Shown here: piece by piece, positions 32,924 through 41,900 of the stretch
Layout: each line of letters starts with the position of its first letter
Position numbering within the stretch: position 1 is the first letter of the stretch
NCBI RefSeq assembly: GCF_017753665.1
Contig: NZ_CP072524.1
Location: 2,418,001-2,482,000 of the forward strand
Direction of reading: 5' to 3'
Source: Neisseria sicca
GTDB lineage: Bacteria > Pseudomonadota > Gammaproteobacteria > Burkholderiales > Neisseriaceae
DNA length: 64,000 nucleotides
Made by a program: the position numbers and the translations under genes
The notes under the pieces: generated by a model
What the model saw: only the letters and a program-made list of their open reading frames with translations
What the model was told of the DNA's origin: nothing
Databases searched by the model: none

Positions 32924-35900
32924 ATGAATAAGATTTTCAAAGTTGTATGGAACCGTACCATCGGCTCTTTCGTCGTTACCTCCGAATTGGCGAAGGGACG
33001 TGTCAAATCAAGCAGCGAAGGTGCTGAAGGGGATGTGCGCGCCTCAGAGGAAGGTCGTCTGAAAACCTTGTTCAGGCTGACGGCGTTGAGCGCGGCATTA
33101 TTCGGCTTGTCTGAGAGTGCTTGGGCGCATCCTATAATAAATTCAGAGGGAGGCAAGGTTGCAACCGGGAGTGCGAGTGAGACGGCAATTGGTGGCGGCT
33201 CCGCAAGAGGTGTGGGATCGGTTGCAGTTGGTGCCTTTGCAAAAGCGGGTACAAGGATTGAGGCTGACGGTGCTGTTGCTATTGGCGGTAGCCAGGCAAG
33301 TACAGGTGCTTATGCTGACGGTAACAATGCGATTGCCATCGGTCAGGCAAGTAATGCAAATGCAGCGAAGGCAATTTCTATTGGTTCGGATACCATCGCT
33401 TCACATGAATGGACCAGTGCATATGGTGGCCGCGCTGAAGCAAAAAATCTTGGTGCAACAGCCCTCGGTAGCTGGACACAGGCTTCCGGTCAGTTTTCCA
33501 TAGCCGTTGGCGGTAGCGACCGTTTCGGTCGAAATAATGATGCTGCAACGATCGCTTCCGGAGACCGTAGTACCGCCATTGGTCGTAATGCCAAGTCTGC
33601 CGGTGCGGATGCGATTGCTTTGGGTACGGGTGCACAGGCAACGCTAACTAATTCGATTGCTATTGGTAAAAATTCGGTTGCAACGGGTGTGAATAATATA
33701 GCTAAAAACCCTGTCAATGTTGGGAATGCGGTTGCGATCGGTTCTGGTGTGCAGGCATTGGGAGAAGATTCTGTTGCTATTGGTGTGTCTGCAGGTGCTA
33801 ACTTGACAACAGCAACTACAAAACAGAGCCTTGCCATTGGTTGGACAGCGAAGGCGACAGGTTTGGCTCAGGCGGTTGCCATCGGTCCTGATGCCATTGC
33901 TTCGGGAGCGCAATCAACTTCCATTGGTAACAATACCCGTGCAATTGGGGATTCATCCATTGCCATCGGTGGCGACGATTGGAATGTCGTACGTACCAAA
34001 CAAGTTGCAGCAGCAGGAAATAAACAGGTACATCAAGTATTCGAAGAGTTGACCGGTATGCCCATGAAGCAGCAAGGTGAGGCTTATAAAAATCCATTCA
34101 AAGGTACGACTGCCGGAGATGCCGCCGTCGCTATTGGTGTAACGGCACTTGCTGAGGGTGTATTGTCCACTGCCTTTGGTTCGGGTACATCTGCATCGGG
34201 CATAGGTGCAGCAGCGTTTGGTGTAGGCGCAACCGCCAGTCAGGATAAATCCGTCGCAATCGGTGCAGGTTCGCATACGCGTACCGATGCAACGGCTGTG
34301 ACTGAAGCAACAGTTAATGGTGTCACTTACAGAGGTTTTGCGGGAACAGAACATATCACTACCGGCTCGCAGGTTTCTTTCGGTTCGGCAGGTTATGAGC
34401 GTCAGCTCAAGCACGTTGCGCCTGGCGCGATTACCCCAACTTCCACCGATGCGATAAACGGCAGCCAGCTTTACGCGCTTCATGTAGGGGCGGGTAATAT
34501 TGCCAAATCGGTCGCCGATGCATTGGGCGGTGGTGCGACTGTCGGCAATGATCCGACAAATAATCAGGGTTCTTTCGTAACCTTGCCGTCTTATGACGTG
34601 CTCAAAGGCAGTGATAAGCCGAATACGGCAGGTAATGGCACAGCCAAATTCAATACAACTCCTGCTAAGAACGTCGCTGCTGCGATGACCAATCTCAATA
34701 CCTACGTCAACCAAGGTTTTGCCGTCAAAGATAATGCGGGCGATACGAAGGGCATTGTTACGCCCGGAGAAAGCGTGCAATTTGCCGACGGCAATGCAAC
34801 TACCGTTACCGTTGATACCGAAGCAAACGGCAATACTAAAATCAAATACGACGTTAAGGTGGATGACAGCACCATCAAGGTTGTTGACGGTAAGCTGACC
34901 GGTGCGTCGCAAACCCATTTTTATAGTGTAAATAGCGCAGATAAAACAAAAGCCAACTACAACAACGACGGCGCAACAGGTGAAAACGCGATTGCCGCTG
35001 GCCCTGAAGCCAAAGCGGCTGCAAGTAATGCGGTTGTAATTGGTAGCAAGGCTACTGTTGAGGCGGCAGCAGGCTCTGATTCCACTATTAATGGTGAGAC
35101 TACCGGCGAAGGTTCGGTCGCCGTTGGCGCGCTAAGTAAAGCAAGCGGCAAGAATGCAACCGCCATCGGCCAAAAAGCAAATGCCTATGGACAAAACTCG
35201 TTTGCAGGCGGTCAAGATACTGAGTCATCAGGTAAATCCAGCGTGGCTGTAGGTGATGGTTCAAGAGCTACTGATAATTCTACTACTGCCGTTGGTCCAT
35301 ATGCCAAAGCTACAAAAGCAGGTGCGTCAGCGTTCGGTTTCAATGCCAATGCTCAAGCAATAGGCTCTGTGGCTGTGGGTCGACAAGCACAAGCTCTGAA
35401 TTTGAATGCTGTTTCGGTAGGTAATGAAAGCAAGGCAAAAGGAGAAGATACTGTTGCTATCGGTACTAGTGCCGATGCTGTGCAAAATCGGGCAATGGCA
35501 ATCGGTAAAGGCGCTGTTGCTAATGGTGCTGACACTATTGCATTCGGTGCCGCTACGAAGGCAGACCAAAGATATGCTATCGCGATCGGTTCGGGCAATA
35601 ATGCGTGGAAAACTGATTCTATCGCGTTGGGACGTGCTGCCAATGCAGACGGCGCGGCTTCTTTGGCGCTTGGTTTGAACAGCCATACACGTTTGGACAA
35701 CGCTATCGCTTTAGGTAATGGTGCAAATGCCGATCATAGTAATAGTATCGCCATCGGTAAATCCAGTCATGCAGCTGCATCCGCGGGAGTTGCTATCGGT
35801 AATGATGCACAGGCTTTGAAATATAGCTCCGTTGTTATCGGTGATCAGGCTCAATCCAATAACTCGCGCTCTGTCGTCATCGGCTATCACGCTTCTGCAA

Positions 35901-38900
35901 CCAATCCTGCAAAACCAGCTTCGGCTGAAGAGGATTACAATCAAACCGTTGCTATCGGTGCATACGCCAATGCATGGGGCGATCAATCTACTGCCATCGG
36001 TAACAATGTAGACGCAATAGGCAATTCTTCTATCGCTATCGGTGCGGACGACTGGGATACCGTTGCAGCGAAAACTGTAGAAGGTACGGGGGGTAAAACG
36101 GTTAAAGAGGTTTATAAAGACTATACCGGCGATGTGATGGAAACCGGCAGTTATACTCATACGACTTCAAGCGAAGCTGCAGTAGCCATTGGTACTAAAT
36201 CACAGGCAATAGGTCAATTATCCACAGCCTTTGGTACGGGTACGATCGCTGAAGGCGTCGCCTCTGCCGCATTCGGTATGGGTGCGAAAGCCACTCAAGG
36301 CAACTCTGTGGCAATCGGTGCGGGCAGTACGACTGCAACCGGTGCAACTAGTGTCAACGAAGCTACTGTCAATAATCTGAAATACTCAGGTTTTGCAGGC
36401 GGCAACAGTGTGAATCCAGGCGACCAAGTATCCTTTGGTTCTAAAAACTACGAACGCCAATTGAAAAACGTTGCCCCGGGCGAAATCTCTAATACTTCTA
36501 CGGATGCCATCAACGGCAGCCAGCTGTACGCGGTACAAAACGTTTTGGGTAATACTGCCCAAACCGTTAAAAATGTATTGGGCGGAGATGCCGCAGTTGA
36601 CGAAAACGGCAGTATTACTATGAGCAACATTGGTAATACCGGTAAAGGCAACATCCACGACGCGATCAATTCAGTAAAAGAGACTGCCGAGAAAGGTTGG
36701 AAGCTGAAAGCGAACGAAGAAGCCGACAGTGAAAGCGAAAAAATCGCTGCGGGCGACACCGTGACCGTGAAACAAGGTAAGAATATCCGTGTGAAACGCA
36801 GCAGCAAAGACCTGACAATTGAAACTGCGGACGATGTGGCGTTCAATAAAGTGACAGTCGGCAACAGCGTACTGACTACAGACGGACTGAACACACCGCA
36901 AGTCACCGCGGGCGACAGCGTATTGGGCAACAATGGACTGACGATTGCCAACGGTGCAGCAAATGCTCCGGTATCTCTGACCAAAGACGGTTTGAACAAC
37001 GGCGGCAACAAAGTTACCAGCATTGCCGACGGTGTGGCTGATACTGACGCAGCGAGCTACAAACAAGTTAAAGCTGCGAAAACCGAGGTTCAAAAAGGTA
37101 CAAACGTCGTCAGTGTCGACAAAACTGAAGGCACGGATGGTCATGCCATTTACACCGTCAATGCCAAAGGTACGGCTGTCTCTGCAGAAGGTACAGAAAA
37201 CGGTCTGAAACTGACGTCGTCTGAAGATTCAACTACCAACGTAACTACTTACAATCTGGATTTGTCTGACAAAACCAAAGACTCCTTGAAAAAAGCCGAC
37301 AGTGCATTACAAGGCATTGATGTAAAAGTCAATGATGAAAATGTCAAAACGTTGACTAAAGATGATTCCACGCTGAAATTTGTTAACGGCACAGGTACGA
37401 CTGCCGAAAACAAAGGGGGCACTGTTACGTTCAACGTAAACAAATCTACGCTGACCACGGGTGCTGGTGGCGTAGTCAGCGCGGATACGGCAGGCGATGT
37501 ATTTGCTACTGCAGCTGACGTTGCTAAAGCCATCAATAAAGCCGTTGTTGACAGTGAAAAAACCAGCGTTGTAGCAGCAGGCGACAATACTCATGTAGCT
37601 GCTGTGGAAGCAGGTAATCAAACGACTTACACTGTTCATGCTGACAATACCACCGTCAGCGTGAAAGATGGCGGTAAATTGGCGCTGAAGTCGTCTGAAG
37701 CGACAAACAGTAACCACACCAAAACCACCAACTACGAACTCGACCTTTCAGACGACACCAAAGCTGAGATTCAAAAAGGCGTGGATGCGAAAAATATCGT
37801 CGATACCAAAGGTATTACCTTCAGTGGCAACAGCGGCTCTCCTGTAACCAAAAAACTGGACGAAACGCTGGCAATTAAAGGCGACGATACAAATGTGGTT
37901 ACCGAATCAGGTACAGACGGCATTACAGTCAAACTGAAAGACGAAATCACCGTTCAAACTGTCAATGCAGATAAACTCAAAGCGGGTGATAGTGTTCTGA
38001 CCAATGATGGTTTGAACATTGCCAACGGTAACAATCCAGTATCCCTGACCAAGTCCGGTTTGAGCAATGGCGGCAACAAGATCACCAAAGTTGCCAAAGG
38101 TGAAAATGAAGATGATGCTGTGAATTATGCACAGCTTAAAGAGCTGGCGGAAAAAGGTCTAACCTTTGATGCAGACGGCAACACTTCAACTTCAAGCAAA
38201 AAACTGGGTGAGCGAGTCGGCATTAAAGGCGGCAACAACATTACCACTTCTGCAGACAACGACAATGTTACCGTCAAGCTGAATGACGATATTACGTTGA
38301 ATAGTGTAACTGCGACTACCTTGAAAGCAGGCGACAGCACGCTGACGAATGCAGGATTGGTTACGCCTAAAGTCACTGCGGGCGACAGCGTATTGGGCAA
38401 CAACGGTCTGACGATTGCCAACGGTGCGACAGGCTCTCCCGTATCCCTGACCAAAGACGGACTGAACAACGGCGGCAACAAAGTTACCGACGTAGCCAAA
38501 GGTACGGCGGATACCGACGCAGTGAACGTCAGCCAGCTGAACCCAGTAGCCAAAGCGTTGAACACCAACATTGATCCGACAACCGGAGAGGTTGCAGCGC
38601 CTAGCTTTACCGTTACCAAAGCGGACGGCACGAAACATCCTGCCGTAGGCACCGTTCAAGACGCATTGGACAAAGTAGGCGAAGAAGTGACCAAAGGTCT
38701 GAACATCGTTGCGGACAACGGGTCGTCTGAAAAAGTGAACTTGGGCGATACGGTCAAGTACACAAGCAAAGACAAGAACATCGTTACCACAAGCGGTACA
38801 GGCAAAGAAATCGACTTCAGCCTGGCCGAGAAAGTGACCATCGGTAAAGACGTAGCGAACGGCGGCAAACCGGTAGTGATCGACGGTAAAGAAGGTATTG

Positions 38901-41900
38901 TCAGCGGACTGACCAACACCACATTGGGCACCGCCCCATTGGCAGGATCGAACAAAGCCGCGACCGAAGCCCAGCTGGACGCTACCCAAGTGAACCTGAA
39001 AAACATCTTGGGTGGAGAAGCCAAGAACGAGAACGGCAATGTATCCACAGAAGATATCGGCGGAACAGGTGAAAACACCATCCACGACGCGATCAAGTCA
39101 GTGAAAGCGACAGCCGACAAAGGTTGGAAGCTGAAAGCGAACGAAGAAGCCGACAGCGAAAGCGAAAAAATCGCTGCGGGCGACACCGTGACCGTGAAAC
39201 AAGGTAAGAACATCCTAGTGAAACGCAGCGGCAAAGAGCTGACGATTGAAACTGCGGACGACGTAGCGTTCAACAAAGTGACAGTCGGCGACAGCGTACT
39301 GACCACTACCGGACTGACTACGCCTAAAGTGACCGCGGGCGACAGCGTACTGACGACAGACGGTCTGAATATTGCCAACGGTACGGCAAATGCTCCGGTA
39401 TCGCTGACCAAAGACGGTTTGAACAACGGCGGCAACAAAGTTACCAACGTAGCCAAAGGTACGGCGGATACTGACGGAGTGAACGTCAGCCAGTTGAACC
39501 CAGTAGCCAAAGCGTTGAATACCAACATTGATCCGACAACCGGAGAGGTTGCAGCGCCTAGCTTTACCGTTACCAAAGCGGACGGCACGAAACATCCTGC
39601 CGTAGGCACCGTTCAAGACGCATTGGACAAAGTAGGCGAAGAAGTGACCAAAGGTCTGAACATCGTTGCGGACAACGGGTCGTCTGAAAAAGTGAACTTG
39701 GGCGATACGGTCAAGTACACAAGCAAAGACAAGAACATCGTTACCACAAGCGGTACAGGCAAAGAAATCGACTTCAGCCTGGCCGAGAAAGTGACCATCG
39801 GTAAAGACGTAGCGAACGGCGGCAAACCGGTAGTGATCGACGGTAAAGAAGGTATTGTCAGCGGACTGACCAACACCACATTGGGCACCGCCCCATTGGC
39901 AGGATCGAACAAAGCCGCGACCGAAGCCCAGCTGGACGCTACCCAAGTGAACCTGAAAAACATCTTGGGTGGAGAAGCCAAGAACGAGAACGGCAATGTA
40001 TCCACAGAAGATATCGGCGGAACAGGTGAAAACACCATCCACGACGCGATCAAGTCAGTGAAAGCGACAGCCGACAAAGGTTGGAAGCTGAAAGCGAACG
40101 AAGAAGCCGACAGCGAAAGCGAAAAAATCGCTGCGGGCGACACCGTGACCGTGAAACAAGGTAAGAACATCCTAGTGAAACGCAGCGGCAAAGAGCTGAC
40201 GATTGAAACTGCGGACGACGTAGCGTTCAACAAAGTGACAGTCGGCGACAGCGTACTGACCACTACCGGACTGACTACGCCTAAAGTGACCGCGGGCGAC
40301 AGCGTACTGACGACAGACGGTCTGAATATTGCCAACGGTACGGCAAATGCTCCGGTATCGCTGACCAAAGACGGTTTGAACAACGGCGGCAACAAAGTTA
40401 CCAACGTAGCCAAAGGTACGGCGGATACTGACGGAGTGAACGTCAGCCAGTTGAACCCAGTAGCCAAAGCGTTGAATACCAACATTGATCCGACAACCGG
40501 AGAGGTTGCAGCGCCTAGCTTTACCGTTACCAAAGCGGACGGCACGAAACATCCTGCCGTAGGCACCGTTCAAGACGCATTGGACAAAGTAGGCGAAGAA
40601 GTGACCAAAGGTCTGAACATCGTTGCGGACAACGGGTCGTCTGAAAAAGTGAACTTGGGCGATACGGTCAAGTACACAAGCAAAGACAAGAACATCGTTA
40701 CCACAAGCGGTACAGGCAAAGAAATCGACTTCAGCCTGGCCGAGAAAGTGACCATCGGTAAAGACGTAGCGAACGGCGGCAAACCGGTAGTGATCGACGG
40801 TAAAGAAGGTATTGTCAGCGGACTGACCAACACCACATTGGGCACCGCCCCATTGGCAGGATCGAACAAAGCCGCGACCGAAGCCCAGCTGGACGCTACC
40901 CAAGTGAACCTGAAAAACATCTTGGGTGGAGAAGCCAAGAACGAGAACGGCAATGTATCCACAGAAGATATCGGCGGAACAGGTGAAAACACCATCCACG
41001 ACGCGATCAAGTCAGTGAAAGCGACAGCCGACAAAGGTTGGAAGCTGAAAGCGAACGAAGAAGCCGACAGCGAAAGCGAAAAAATCGCTGCGGGCGACAC
41101 CGTGACCGTGAAACAAGGTAAGAACATCCTAGTGAAACGCAGCGGCAAAGAGCTGACGATTGAAACTGCGGACGACGTAGCGTTCAACAAAGTGACAGTC
41201 GGCGACAGCGTACTGACCACTACCGGACTGACTACGCCTAAAGTGACCGCGGGCGACAGCGTACTGACGACAGACGGTCTGAATATTGCCAACGGTACGG
41301 CAAATGCTCCGGTATCGCTGACCAAAGACGGTTTGAACAACGGCGGCAACAAAGTTACCAACGTAGCCAAAGGTACGGCGGATACTGACGGAGTGAACGT
41401 CAGCCAGTTGAACCCAGTAGCCAAAGCGTTGAATACCAACATTGATCCGACAACCGGAGAGGTTGCAGCGCCTAGCTTTACCGTTACCAAAGCGGACGGC
41501 ACGAAACATCCTGCCGTAGGCACCGTTCAAGACGCATTGGACAAAGTAGGCGAAGAAGTGACCAAAGGTCTGAACATCGTTGCGGACAACGGGTCGTCTG
41601 AAAAAGTGAACTTGGGCGATACGGTCAAGTACACAAGCAAAGACAAGAACATCGTTACCACAAGCGGTACAGGCAAAGAAATCGACTTCAGCCTGGCCGA
41701 GAAAGTGACCATCGGTAAAGACGTAGCGAACGGCGGCAAACCGGTAGTGATCGACGGTAAAGAAGGTATTGTCAGCGGACTGACCAACACCACATTGGGC
41801 ACCGCCCCATTGGCAGGATCGAACAAAGCCGCGACCGAAGCCCAGCTGGACGCTACCCAAGTGAACCTGAAAAACATCTTGGGTGGAGAAGCCAAGAACG

